Assembly (NCBI GenBank): GCA_946887075.1
Contig: CAMPKA010000001.1
Location: 62,001-126,000, forward strand
Direction: 5' to 3'
Length of the DNA stretch: 64,000 bases
From: an uncultured Salinimicrobium sp.
GTDB lineage: Bacteria; Bacteroidota; Bacteroidia; Flavobacteriales; Flavobacteriaceae
A program made the position numbers and the translations under genes. How positions within the stretch are numbered: the stretch's first letter is position 1; each line of letters starts with the position of its first letter. The notes under the pieces are model-generated. The model saw only the letters and a program-made list of their open reading frames with translations, ran no database searches and was not told where the DNA came from. Shown piece by piece: positions 1 to 8,873 of this stretch.

Positions 1-599
1 TAATGTTACTGATCTTTGTGATGTTTATGGCAGATATAATTGAACTGCTACCGATTGCTGCACTTACCGGCCTAATGATAATGGTCGCAGTGGGAACTTT
101 TGAATGGGCCAGTTTGAGAACGATCCGACGAATGCCCAAGAGCGATGTACTGGTAATGGTCCTGGTAACGCTCGTGACGGTGATACTGCACAATTTGGCT
201 TTGGCCGTTCTGGTAGGAGTCATCATTTCGGCGCTCGTCTTTGCATGGGATAACGCCAAGCGGATCCGCGCCCGCAAATATCTGGATGATGAGGGTGTAA
301 AGCACTATGAAATGTACGGTCCACTTTTCTTCGGTAGTGTAGCTGCATTCAATCAGAAATTCGATATTCTTGGAGATCCGAATGAAGTAATAATAGATTT
401 TTCCGAAAGTAGGATTGTTGACATGTCGGGAATCGAAGCTGTAAACCGATTGACGGAGCGCTACCTAAAACAGGGAAAAAAGCTTCATCTGAGGCATCTG
501 AGTTCGGATTGCCGGAGATTGCTGAAAAATGCCGAGGACATAATCGAAGTGAATATTCTTGAAGATCCAACCTACAAAGTGGCCGTTGATCAAATCTGA
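1..599 (+). CDS. SulP family anion transporter, C-terminal part
   Basis: This is the 3' end of a gene that begins before the window. The visible 198 residues hold the last hydrophobic segments of a membrane domain (about residues 1-35 and 48-80), then a cytoplasmic STAS domain from about residue 100. The STAS part has alternating strands and helices, with an IDFSESRIVDMSGIEA stretch resembling the nucleotide-binding loop region of STAS domains. SulP proteins exchange sulfate, bicarbonate or other small anions across the inner membrane; the substrate cannot be told from the C-terminus alone. The first ATG at base 3 lies inside a membrane helix and is unlikely to be the true start. Confidence 0.85.
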   Translation, partial: MLLIFVMFMADIIELLPIAALTGLMIMVAVGTFEWASLRTIRRMPKSDVLVMVLVTLVTVILHNLALAVLVGVIISALVFAWDNAKRIRARKYLDDEGVKHYEMYGPLFFGSVAAFNQKFDILGDPNEVIIDFSESRIVDMSGIEAVNRLTERYLKQGKKLHLRHLSSDCRRLLKNAEDIIEVNILEDPTYKVAVDQI

Positions 600-1071
600 C
601 AATATAGTGGAGTATTTACAGGGCAAAAGCCATAGAAAAAGCCTGACACATCGAGTATAAAAGGCTTTTATCGGAAAACAATAAGCAGCTCCTTGAATTT
701 CAAACAGAGAAGAAGGATTATTCTCTCAGACAGATTAAAAAGAAATCTCTATTTCAGAGGTATGCTGTGTATAAGGCTCATTTTGAGAAATAGCGATTAA
801 CGTCAGTGTTCGGCATGAAGCACACGGAATTGGCACCTTGTTGTTTCGTTGTTTGAAGTTCCAGGTTATTCTTTTTCCAAAAAACCGCATATTGGTCCCT
901 TAATCCTGCTAAATGTGCGGAATGATTCGCAGGAAACCCTGCGCTGCGAGCTTACGCCCAGTTTTACATTGGAGTTGTCCCCAAATGATAGCTTTTTGAT
1001 TCAATAAAAATGAAAAAATATAGAGAGGAGGAGTTTACAAAACTATTGTACCTATGTTGTACCAGTAATAA
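600..1071. other. Intergenic stretch with possible coding remnant and TTGTACC repeats
   Basis: There is no intact gene in about 470 bases. One frame, about 647-793 on the plus strand, is open for 48 codons, lacks a start codon and reads as a charged helical peptide ending in a stop, which could be a decayed gene end. At 1046-1052 and 1057-1063 there are two direct copies of TTGTACC, 11 bp apart (about one helical turn). They lie about 40 bases past the 3' end of the tRNA-Leu gene. A position just beyond a tRNA 3' end is a usual place for integrase-related sequence, but no integrase is present. Confidence 0.4.
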
Positions 1072-1099
1072 AAAAGCCGACTCGTAAAAGTCGGCTTTT
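1072..1099 (-). terminator. Rho-independent terminator of tRNA-Leu
   Basis: Inverted repeat AAAAGCCGACT (1072-1082) and AGTCGGCTTTT (1089-1099) with a 6-base loop. On the minus strand the stem is followed by a run of U, just past the 3' end of tRNA-Leu. Confidence 0.85.
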
Positions 1100-1103
1100 C
1101 CCT

Positions 1104-1188
1104 TGGTGCGGGCGGAGAGACTCGAACTCTCACACCGTAAGGCACTAGATCCTAAGTCTAGCGTGTCTACCAATTCCACCACGCCCGC
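1104..1188 (-). tRNA. tRNA-Leu (anticodon UAG)
   Basis: On the minus strand the sequence folds as a type II tRNA. The acceptor stem GCGGGCG pairs with CGCCCGC. The anticodon stem CTAGA/TCTAG encloses loop CTTAGGA, giving anticodon TAG (reads CUA). A long variable arm and the T arm GAGAG-TTCGAGT-CTCTC follow. The terminal CCA is encoded (TGG at 1104-1106 on plus). Total length is 85 nt including CCA. Confidence 0.97.
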
Positions 1189-1306
1189 ATTTCAAAAAGT
1201 ATTTTTTCGCTTAAAGCGGATGCAAATATAACCAATAGTTTCAGAATTCAAACGGAGAAGAAAAAAAAATTCATTTCGTTACCTTTACATTGCAAAAAGA
1301 ACATAA

Positions 1307-2701
1307 ATGGACAACATCAAAGGATATATTGAAAAAAACAAGGATCGTTTCCTGGAAGAATTGACTGACCTTCTCAAGATTCCATCAGTAAGTGCTGATT
1401 CCAGACATAAACAGGATATGATTACCACTGCCCGTGCAGTAAAGGAACGTCTCCTGGAAGCTGGTTGTGAGACTGCAGAATTAATAGAAACCCCCGGGCA
1501 CCCGGTAGTCTACGGAGAAAAACTCCTGGATAAGGATCTTCCAACGGTCCTGGTTTATGGTCATTACGATGTACAGCCTCCTGATCCGCTTGACCTGTGG
1601 AACAGTCCTCCGTTCGAACCGATCATCAAAAAAACAGAAATTCATCCTGAAGGGGCCATATTCGCAAGAGGGGCGTGTGATGACAAGGGCCAGATGTATA
1701 TGCATATAAAAGCTCTGGAGTATATGACCAGATCCGGGACCCTCCCCTGTAATGTCAAATTTATGATTGAAGGAGAGGAAGAAATGGGCAGTGAGAATCT
1801 AGACTGGTTCATTGAGCGTAACAAAGAAAGGCTCAAAAACGACGTGATTCTAATCAGTGACACCGGCATGATCTCAAAAGAAGTACCTTCCATCACCATA
1901 GGACTGAGAGGGATGAGCTATATGCAGGTAGAGGTGACGGGGCCTAACAGGGATCTTCACAGTGGGCTTTATGGTGGTGCAGTAGCAAATCCTATAAATG
2001 TACTGACCAAAATGATCGCTTCACTGCAGGATGATGATAACAGGATCACCATTCCTGGCTTTTATGACAAGGTAAAAGAATACAGCCAGGAAGAGCGTGC
2101 TAAAATGGCCGAAGCTCCATTCGATCTGGATGATTATAAGAAGAAACTCGACATTGCGGAGGTACAGGGGGAAGCCGGTTACACCACCCTTGAAAGAAGT
2201 TCGATTCGGCCCACGCTGGATGTCAACGGAATATGGGGAGGCTATATCGGTGAGGGAGCAAAGACAGTACTTCCTTCAAAGGCATATGCCAAAATCAGCA
2301 TGCGCCTTGTTCCAGACCAGGATTGGCAGGAAATCGGGAAATTGTTCAAAAGCCACTTTGAAAAAATAGCACCCAAAAGCGTCAAGGTCAAAGTAGATCT
2401 ACATCATGGCGGCCAGGCCTATGTCACTCCGACTGATACGCTCGAATATCAGGCAGCGCACCTGGCCTATACAGAGGCCTTCGAAAAGCAGCCTATTCCA
2501 CAGCACGGTGGAGGAAGCATCCCTATTGTTTCCCTGTTTGAACAAAAGCTAGACAGCAAAACCATTATGATGGGATTTGGCCTCGATACGGATGCGATCC
2601 ATTCCCCTAATGAACATTTCGGGGTTTGGAATTATCTGAAGGGGATAGAAACAATACCCCTTTTTTATAAGCATTTTGCACGTTTAAAGTTGCAGAAATA
2701 A
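1307..2701 (+). CDS. M20 family dipeptidase
   Basis: A 464-residue zinc peptidase of the M20 (ArgE/DapE/carnosinase-like) family, likely cytosolic, cleaving dipeptides or N-acyl amino acids. Metal-site motifs are visible: GHYDVQP with His86 and Asp88, GACDDKG with Asp125, EGEEEMGS with the catalytic Glu near 157 and a metal Glu next to it, SDTG with Asp185, and a C-terminal IHSPNEH near residue 436. A dimerisation (lid) domain with an HSGLYGG motif sits at about residues 205-370. No signal peptide. The length fits the M20 dipeptidase subgroup. The ATG at 1307 follows a TACCTTTA element that could be a -7 box. The precise substrate is unknown. Confidence 0.92.
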   Translation: MDNIKGYIEKNKDRFLEELTDLLKIPSVSADSRHKQDMITTARAVKERLLEAGCETAELIETPGHPVVYGEKLLDKDLPTVLVYGHYDVQPPDPLDLWNSPPFEPIIKKTEIHPEGAIFARGACDDKGQMYMHIKALEYMTRSGTLPCNVKFMIEGEEEMGSENLDWFIERNKERLKNDVILISDTGMISKEVPSITIGLRGMSYMQVEVTGPNRDLHSGLYGGAVANPINVLTKMIASLQDDDNRITIPGFYDKVKEYSQEERAKMAEAPFDLDDYKKKLDIAEVQGEAGYTTLERSSIRPTLDVNGIWGGYIGEGAKTVLPSKAYAKISMRLVPDQDWQEIGKLFKSHFEKIAPKSVKVKVDLHHGGQAYVTPTDTLEYQAAHLAYTEAFEKQPIPQHGGGSIPIVSLFEQKLDSKTIMMGFGLDTDAIHSPNEHFGVWNYLKGIETIPLFYKHFARLKLQK

Positions 2702-2750
2702 ATGAAGGATTCATAGCGCCCTCTTTTCCACATGGAGGGTTCTGTGAAAC

Positions 2751-4460
2751 TCATTTTCGAAGGGCTTCCTGAATATATTTGTTTACCCGTTCCTCCATAA
2801 TCGGTAAAGTCACCGTTCCCTGCCCGAGGATGACCTGATGGAATTCCCGAATATCAAAATCGGGCCCAAGTGTTTCCTCGGCGAGTCGTCTGAGTTCCCT
2901 TATCTTCATCTCTCCGATTTTGTAGGACACGGCCTGGCCAGGCCAGGAGATGTACCGATCGACCTCAGTATTGATGTTGTGAAGTGAAAGGGCCGTGTTC
3001 CGCCGAAGAAAATCAACCGCCTCCTCTCTGGTCCAGCCAAAGGCATGGATCCCGGTATCAACCACCAGCCGGACAGCACGCCATTGTTCATAAGTGAGCT
3101 TACCAAACCGTTCATAAGGAGTGGTATAAATTCCCATTTCACCCGCCAGGGTCTCCGAATACAATCCCCAACCTTCTCCGAATGCAGAAAGGTAAAAATC
3201 TCTTCGGAAGCTGGGTATACTATCCCCGAGCTCATCATTGAGGGAAATTTGCAGGTGATGTCCGGGAACCGCCTCATGTGCGGTCAATGCCGGCAAAACG
3301 TAAAGCGGTCGATTCGGAAGATTATAGGTGTTTACCCAGTAGTAACCTGCCTGGGTGTCCGATGAGGCTCCGATATACCGGCCGGTAGTATATTTCGGGG
3401 CGATAGCTGCAGGGACCGGTGCTACGCCATAGGGTTTCCTGGGCAAGGTTTTGAAGAAGGCGGGAAGCTGAGCGTCAATTCTCTTTGCAATGTCCCGGGC
3501 TTCCTTCAGAAGGGCTTCTCCACTCTTCGCATAAAAGCGGGGATCTGTCCTGAGGAACTGTAGGAATGCTGCGAAATCTCCCTTGAAATCCACTTCCTCT
3601 ATGATTTTCTTCATCTCTGAATTTATACGATCTACCTCCCCGAGCCCAATCTGGTGGATCTCCTCCGGGGTTAGATCAAGAGTGGTATAATAATTCAACC
3701 TGTTCTGGTAGTATTCCCTTCCTCCTGGAATCCCCGAAATTCCAATGCTCCGCCGTGTCGCCGGAAGGTATTCCTCCTCGAAAAACCTCTTGATCCGTCT
3801 GAACTCGGGAATCACCTTATCCTGAATCACCACCCGGGCAGCCAGGAGGACTGAATCCTCCTGTTCTGGTGTCAGTATGGGAGGAAGTTCTAAAAAAGGT
3901 GTGAAATAGTAGCTTTTTTCGGGATCCTCCACGATCTGGTCGTCATAGGTGCTTTCATAGCCTTTGAAGATCACTCTGGGTTGGACGATCCCTTCTTTTA
4001 TCCCTGCTCGTAGAAGGGCCAGATGCTGGTTCACAAAGAGGGGAAATGCCCTCAATTTCTTGAGATACTGACGGACCTCCGGATAGTTGTTTAGTTGCCG
4101 GACATGATAAGGCATGCTTACATGAAATCCGGCGTCGGACAGGAGTGGGTTCAGATATGCCTTATATTCATAGTGATCCACATCTTCCTGTAGTTTGTAT
4201 CGCAGTAGTTCCAGTGAAATCTTTTCGGTCTCGGAAAGCTCTTCGATATCGATGCTCTTAAGTTCATCAAGGCGATTCCGAGCAAAATCAGCCTCCTTTT
4301 TATAGATCTCTTCTGAATAATTTCCCAGCGGGTATTCTTCCCTGTCATAACTGTCAAAGGATTGAACGGTATCTACAATATGCTGTAATCTTTGGGAAGC
4401 GGTTTGAGCGAAGACCGAACCAGTCATCAGCAGGATTAGGATCAGGACGTACTTCTTCAT
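2751..4460 (-). CDS. DUF885 family secreted metalloprotein
   Basis: A 569-residue protein with an N-terminal signal peptide (MKKYVLILILLMTGSVFA, cleavage before QT). The DUF885 family is a set of predicted gluzincin-like metallopeptidases. The diagnostic HEAVPGHH motif lies near residue 395, and family motifs around GREYYQNRLNYYTTLDLTPEEIH and FGEGWGLYSE are present in order. The export signal places it in the periplasm or outside. It converges on the M20 dipeptidase with about 50 bases between, so the two are not co-transcribed, although both may take part in peptide use. Substrate unknown. Confidence 0.85.
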   Translation of the reverse strand: MKKYVLILILLMTGSVFAQTASQRLQHIVDTVQSFDSYDREEYPLGNYSEEIYKKEADFARNRLDELKSIDIEELSETEKISLELLRYKLQEDVDHYEYKAYLNPLLSDAGFHVSMPYHVRQLNNYPEVRQYLKKLRAFPLFVNQHLALLRAGIKEGIVQPRVIFKGYESTYDDQIVEDPEKSYYFTPFLELPPILTPEQEDSVLLAARVVIQDKVIPEFRRIKRFFEEEYLPATRRSIGISGIPGGREYYQNRLNYYTTLDLTPEEIHQIGLGEVDRINSEMKKIIEEVDFKGDFAAFLQFLRTDPRFYAKSGEALLKEARDIAKRIDAQLPAFFKTLPRKPYGVAPVPAAIAPKYTTGRYIGASSDTQAGYYWVNTYNLPNRPLYVLPALTAHEAVPGHHLQISLNDELGDSIPSFRRDFYLSAFGEGWGLYSETLAGEMGIYTTPYERFGKLTYEQWRAVRLVVDTGIHAFGWTREEAVDFLRRNTALSLHNINTEVDRYISWPGQAVSYKIGEMKIRELRRLAEETLGPDFDIREFHQVILGQGTVTLPIMEERVNKYIQEALRK

Positions 4461-4478
4461 TTTCTTGTTTTTTAAATA

Positions 4479-5480
4479 CTAGTTTCCTTTGATGCGGGTC
4501 CACAAATAGTGAAGGACTCCCTTGACATCCCCGGGTTCCTTATCTACCTCCTCCACCCGCACCCCGTTTTCTGTGGGAACCAACCTGTAACTGAAGGTAA
4601 ACGGTGCATTGGGATCCCCGGGATTTATTTTACCGAACCTGAGATCATTGAAGTACAGCTGACCTTTCTGAGAGGAGAGGGTGAACCACCCTTGGGAAAT
4701 TTCAATAAGCCGCTGCACATTTCTGGCGTCCTTTAAGTGTCCGAGATAATGATGGTTCTTGGGGTACGCTTCGAAACGGATCAGGTCTTCATCTAGCAGG
4801 GAATAGTCCCCGGTAAGAAAGGCGTCTCCAACCTCCACGTTCGCATTCCACAATACGATATTGAAAGGTGCAGGCCGAACATCCATTCTGGAATAGAAAA
4901 TACCCTGCTTTTCCAGGCTATCCGAAAATCGTTCAAAGGCAACAGCCTTGACCATCAGACTCAATATCAGGTAACTTGTGCTAAGGATCAGCCCCATCCG
5001 GTTCCATTTTTGTCTTTTAGGATCCTGTCTTTTGCGCCTCATGGCCAGAACAACAAAAATGAGCAGTGGAACCGTATAAAGCGGATCAATCACAAAGATG
5101 CTCTTCAGGGCGACCTCGTAATCGAGCGGCCAGAAAAGCTGTGTCCCCCAGGTGGTAAAGGAATCCAGGAGAGGGTGAGTAAAGAGACACCAGAACATCA
5201 GTTTTGACCACGCCTTCCATCCTACACCGGCTTTCCTCTCAATTTTGCTGATCCCCCAGCCGAAGAGTGGGGCAGACAGCAGGGAGAAAACGATAGAATG
5301 TGTGAAGGCGCGGTGTACCTCGATGGCAGTAACCGTGTCCGTGACTAGACCTGCCAGGGCATCCAAGTCGGGAATGGTTCCAGCGATAGCTCCATAGAAC
5401 ATCGCTTTGTTCCCGGCTCTTTTCCCGAGAACCGCTTCCCCCACGGCCGCTCCAAGCACGATTTGCGTAAGTGAATCCAA
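4479..5480 (-). CDS. YdjM-type membrane-bound metal-dependent hydrolase
   Basis: 333 residues. The N-terminus (MDSLTQIVLGAAVGEAVLG) and the following GTIPDLDAL and HRAFTHS motifs are typical of the YdjM/DUF457 family, whose conserved Asp and His residues resemble a metal site. Hydrophobic segments lie at about residues 63-80, 90-110, 130-145 and 163-180. The C-terminal 130 residues are soluble and beta-rich. It lies 18 bases upstream of the DUF885 gene on the same strand and about 25 bases after the MutS-like gene, so the minus-strand genes from 7643 down to 2751 could form one transcript. The biochemical role of the family is not established. Confidence 0.8.
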   Translation of the reverse strand: MDSLTQIVLGAAVGEAVLGKRAGNKAMFYGAIAGTIPDLDALAGLVTDTVTAIEVHRAFTHSIVFSLLSAPLFGWGISKIERKAGVGWKAWSKLMFWCLFTHPLLDSFTTWGTQLFWPLDYEVALKSIFVIDPLYTVPLLIFVVLAMRRKRQDPKRQKWNRMGLILSTSYLILSLMVKAVAFERFSDSLEKQGIFYSRMDVRPAPFNIVLWNANVEVGDAFLTGDYSLLDEDLIRFEAYPKNHHYLGHLKDARNVQRLIEISQGWFTLSSQKGQLYFNDLRFGKINPGDPNAPFTFSYRLVPTENGVRVEEVDKEPGDVKGVLHYLWTRIKGN

Positions 5481-5505
5481 AAATGATGTTTCCTTTTATG
5501 ATGAC

Positions 5506-7278
5506 CTACTCGACGATTCCCATTTTTTTTAGCAAGAAGGAAGCATTCATATTCCGGCAGATTCCCTCCTTAAGCTTGTAATCAAAATTTAATTCCGCAC
5601 CGCTGATTTCCGCGTCGAAGTAATAGTTTTTCACCTGGGCGAACTCCTCCGATACTTCACAAAGACTCAGATCATGGGTTGCGATGATACCCGTAGATCT
5701 CGATTCCACCAGTCTTTGAACAAATTTTTTAGATCCGATGGCTTTATCTGTACTGTTGGTTCCTTTCAGGATCTCATCCAATATGATAAAGTACCTTTCC
5801 TGACTGATTTCCTCTACAATGAATTTAAGCCGTTTCAGTTCCGAAAAGAAATAGGATTCCTCATCGGTGAGGGAGTCGGAGGTTCGCATACTGGTAATAA
5901 GCTTTACCGGGCTGTATAGGCAGAAATCGGCGCAGACAGGAAGCCCGGAATTGGCCATCATAATCTGCAGGCTTATCGTTCTTAAAAAAGTGCTCTTTCC
6001 GGCCATGTTCGCTCCGGTAATGATAAAGAACTCCTCCTTTTCAATCCTGAAGTCGTTTCGAGCCATCTTGTCCGGATCGAGCAAGGGATGGCCCAGACCT
6101 TTTGCCTCTGTCGTGGCAGTATTACGGTTTAATTCAGGAAAAACATATGAAGGATGATTAAAGGCAAAATTCCCCAGGGAGTTCATCGCATCCAGATGTT
6201 CGATGGAGGTGAACCAATCCCGGACTTCCGAATGATGTTGACTTATCCAACGTTCGAGTCGGTAGGATTGCATCAGATCCCATAGTAGAAAACCATTGAT
6301 CAGGAGTCCAAATATCATGGAGTTCCGCTGGTCCAGTGCATCGATCGTCTTGGAAAATTTTCGGAGTACAGCTGAGGCTTTCCGGTCCCGGGCGGTAATC
6401 TTCTCCCGGTATTTTTTAAGTATCTGGGATGAGAATGGAGTATTTTCAACGAGGAGCAGCAGCCGATGGTATTGATGGAAGATCTCCTGCGTTTTGCTTA
6501 CCGCCGAACTGAGTTGATTTACCTTTTTCAGGTGGATTCCGCTCAGGGTGAGACCCAGCAGGAACCAAAACAGAAGCACAACCCAGGGAATCAAATCCAA
6601 AATAAGGGCGGTGACAAGACCCACGGAAATAGCCCCGAAGGCCCAGGGAAGCCAGTATCCTGTCCTGCTGGTAAAAGGGCTATAGCCTTCGAGCCATTTT
6701 AGGATGGCTGCTGTACTCTCGTCGGTTTTCACCAGGTTTGCTGTTGCCGTGAAATCCTGCCTCCAGTCATCCATAGCTGCGAGTTCCTTCACCGCCTCCT
6801 GCCTTTCGAGGATTTTCTCAGTGTTGTTGGATAGGAACATCTGAGCCAGGTAACCTGTCCCTTCTGCCAAGGCGGTTCTGTTGACGTACTGGAAGAAGGA
6901 TCCTCTGCCGAACAGATCAACATCACTGCTAAAGAAATGGGTGGGATCTTCGAACTGAACACCCGTAGGGAGTTCTGAAAAATCCCTATTTAGTGCCCTG
7001 ATTTCAACTTCATTGATCCTGATCAGTTCCCGAACTTTATCCCGTTCATATCTTAAGTCCGCATGTCGGGACACCAGAAGGAGGAAGATTGCCAATCCTC
7101 CCAGGAAGATCAGAATAAAGGCTATAGAGGCTCCAAAGCTCCAGTATAAGAGATAAGCCGTGACTAAGAAAATGATCAATCGGAAAAAACCGATTATGCC
7201 CATCCTTCTTGAGATTAGCCCAAGCCTGACTTGATTCTCATCACGTCGTGAGGTATAATATTGAAAGGGATCTCTCAT
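5506..7278 (-). CDS. Membrane-anchored MutS-like ATPase
   Basis: 590 residues. The C-terminal third is a MutS family ATPase domain: Walker A GANMAGKST at about 422-430, a Walker B region FIILDEIL near 500, a TNSTDKAIGS signature stretch, and an ATHD motif near 535. There is no mismatch-recognition domain I. Instead the protein has hydrophobic pairs at about residues 27-70 and 212-250 that look transmembrane, and a helical lever-like region between. Such MutS-like proteins are common in Bacteroidota; their function is not settled and they should not be called mutS. The start ATG overlaps the stop of the upstream YjbR gene by 4 bases (ATGA), which indicates translational coupling. Confidence 0.85.
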   Translation of the reverse strand: MRDPFQYYTSRRDENQVRLGLISRRMGIIGFFRLIIFLVTAYLLYWSFGASIAFILIFLGGLAIFLLLVSRHADLRYERDKVRELIRINEVEIRALNRDFSELPTGVQFEDPTHFFSSDVDLFGRGSFFQYVNRTALAEGTGYLAQMFLSNNTEKILERQEAVKELAAMDDWRQDFTATANLVKTDESTAAILKWLEGYSPFTSRTGYWLPWAFGAISVGLVTALILDLIPWVVLLFWFLLGLTLSGIHLKKVNQLSSAVSKTQEIFHQYHRLLLLVENTPFSSQILKKYREKITARDRKASAVLRKFSKTIDALDQRNSMIFGLLINGFLLWDLMQSYRLERWISQHHSEVRDWFTSIEHLDAMNSLGNFAFNHPSYVFPELNRNTATTEAKGLGHPLLDPDKMARNDFRIEKEEFFIITGANMAGKSTFLRTISLQIMMANSGLPVCADFCLYSPVKLITSMRTSDSLTDEESYFFSELKRLKFIVEEISQERYFIILDEILKGTNSTDKAIGSKKFVQRLVESRSTGIIATHDLSLCEVSEEFAQVKNYYFDAEISGAELNFDYKLKEGICRNMNASFLLKKMGIVE

Positions 7279-7643
7279 CCCATTCCGGCTTTTCCTGAAA
7301 GCTGATCCCGAAATTTTTTGGGTAGCCCCATTAGGACGAGATCATAAGAATGGTTGACCAGCTCCTTTAATAAATATTCTGGAAGATGCTCGGGGAGCAG
7401 ACTGTTCCAGTGCTTCTTGTTCATGTGATAGGCTCCGGTAATCTCCTGTGGAAATTCCTCCCTAAGTTCCAGGGCTCTCTCTGGATCGCATTTGAGATTG
7501 AGCCTGAAAGGAGTATCGTCGAGGCTACATAAGGCAAACATCTTTCCTCCTACCTTAAAAACCAGGGTGTGATCTCCAAAGGGAAAATCCTCAGTAGCTC
7601 CCTCCTTTGAGAGACAGAGCCTTCTTACAGCCTCGATATCCAT
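7275..7643 (-). CDS. MmcQ/YjbR family protein
   Basis: 122 residues, a full-length single-domain MmcQ/YjbR (CyaY-like fold) protein. Recognisable features are the DFPFGDHTLVFKVGGKMFAL stretch, the conserved LNLKCDPERALELRE segment, and YHMNKKHWNSL. Family members have been described as DNA-binding, but the role is not firmly known. It is the first gene of a likely minus-strand unit and overlaps the MutS-like gene by 4 bases, so the two products are probably made together. Confidence 0.88.
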   Translation of the reverse strand: MDIEAVRRLCLSKEGATEDFPFGDHTLVFKVGGKMFALCSLDDTPFRLNLKCDPERALELREEFPQEITGAYHMNKKHWNSLLPEHLPEYLLKELVNHSYDLVLMGLPKKFRDQLSGKAGMG

Positions 7644-7979
7644 TACGTTTCATTTTTTTCAAATATAGAAAGAAGCTGAGATTCAGGAGGGATTGGTTCG
7701 GCTAATTTGCCTTTCTGGTAATCCGACCCTTTCCGATCATACCTATACGGATGGGAGCCTTGGATGCCACTGAATGCGCCATTAGAAAAAAGCAGCAAAA
7801 TTGTAGGATGTCAACAATTTATCCTTTAGGTCCTTTGGAATGGAGCCGATGGAAAACCATCTGGTTCAAGTGCATACTCTGGTCCGGGATGAAAGCAGGA
7901 ATCTCCTAATTTTCTTGCAGTCTTCCCATTCTCCTTTGTTAAGGCACAACACCAGGACACTGATCACGGCTAAGTTGCC
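7644..7979. other. Intergenic stretch, no feature seen
   Basis: About 336 bases between the YjbR gene start and the cyclase gene stop. I see no convincing gene, hairpin or repeat. An open frame reaching in from 7840 on the plus strand runs into the antisense of the cyclase gene and has no family features. Confidence 0.5.
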
Positions 7980-8756
7980 TCATCCCTTTGGCCTGAAATT
8001 ACGAGGTTTTTCGCTCAGAGAATACAAGACCGGCCTGGATGGCGCAGCATCGTTCTCAATTGATGGGGGACATAAATTCAGCAGGTATTCTCCGTCGGGT
8101 ATCTTTGTAGGCACATAGATCAGTTCTGTGATCGTAGCATCCAGGCGCGCCTTCTTAGGATAGTTCCAGAATGCCTTGTGGGCCAGAAGCTTTCCATCAT
8201 CCTTTTCCTTATCGATCGAAGGAAGGTCGATCAGCAGATGATCGATTCCGCTTTCCCGGAGAAATCTGGCAGCACTTTCAGTGAGATAAGGCCAGTTCGT
8301 ATGGGAATAATGCCTGCTTCTCTTTGCTATTGTATTCGGGAGCGTCCTGATTACAAGAGCTTGCACGTTGGGAACTCCGAGTGCCTCACTGAGCATTTTT
8401 TCCGTGAGGAGCTCATCCGCTCCGGATCGCTCGGGAGTGAGGCTGATCAATTTTGCATGAAAAAAGAAGGTTTTCAGGCTATCATTGAGACCATGGAATT
8501 CCGGGGTGATGTGTCCCACGCACTCCGTGTGAGTAGTATGGGCATGGGGGTTGAAACTAATATTGTTGAAATTGACAGCGCCTCCCGCACTGACCTGTCC
8601 GGTCCAACCCGCTTCCTTGACGGGTGTAATTCTCGGGGGATCCAGATACCAGGCCTCGGGGTTCTTTTGATCTCCCCGTAGACTGAGGGAAATATCCTGA
8701 GGCTGGGAAAGATCAATTCTAAATTCCCTGTGGTCGATTTGGACTGTAGCTATCAT
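7980..8756 (-). CDS. Cyclase family protein (kynurenine formamidase-like)
   Basis: 258 residues. The family metal-binding motif is seen as HTTHTECVGH (about residues 73-82), a variant of the HxGTHxDxxxH signature, preceded by an additional His at 71. A second conserved block, HLLIDLPSIDKEKDDGKLLAHKAFW, also fits. Members hydrolyse amide or lactone bonds, and some are arylformamidases of tryptophan breakdown, but no other kynurenine gene is nearby. It is transcribed away from the DnaE2-like gene, with 117 bases of shared upstream DNA that hold two operator-like palindromes, so its expression could be touched by the same regulator. Confidence 0.85.
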   Translation of the reverse strand: MIATVQIDHREFRIDLSQPQDISLSLRGDQKNPEAWYLDPPRITPVKEAGWTGQVSAGGAVNFNNISFNPHAHTTHTECVGHITPEFHGLNDSLKTFFFHAKLISLTPERSGADELLTEKMLSEALGVPNVQALVIRTLPNTIAKRSRHYSHTNWPYLTESAARFLRESGIDHLLIDLPSIDKEKDDGKLLAHKAFWNYPKKARLDATITELIYVPTKIPDGEYLLNLCPPSIENDAAPSRPVLYSLSEKPRNFRPKG

Positions 8757-8843
8757 GATAAAGCTTTAGCCTCCGAAGTTAAAGAGGAATTCTCTAAAAA
8801 TGATGAAAATTGCTTTTCCATATGGAGACTTTCCTTTAATTTT

Positions 8844-8873
8844 GGAATATTTCCAATATAAAGGAATATTTCC
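8844..8873 (+). promoter_or_regulatory. Paired operator-like palindromes before the DnaE2-like gene
   Basis: Two identical 11-mers GGAATATTTCC at 8844-8854 and 8863-8873, 19 bp apart centre to centre, the second ending at the base before the ATG at 8874. The first extends to a perfect 6-3-6 inverted repeat TTGGAA-TAT-TTCCAA (8842-8856). A separate palindrome TCCATATGGA lies at 8817-8826. The same element occurs in pairs before the S24 repressor and dinB genes of this window. I infer binding of the S24 repressor; the repeats themselves are seen directly. Confidence 0.75.

Noticed and set aside
964..1182. A 72-codon minus-strand frame over the tRNA-Leu gene.
   Set aside because: It is the translated tRNA-Leu and its terminator, a common false gene call.
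4479..5480. Linking the YdjM-type gene to the SOS-like regulon because some databases call YdjM LexA-regulated.
   Set aside because: No operator-like palindrome lies before it, and the name comes from E. coli regulation, not from function.
7840..8118. A 92-codon plus-strand frame between the YjbR and cyclase genes.
   Set aside because: Most of it is antisense to the cyclase gene; the composition is not protein-like and no motif is present.
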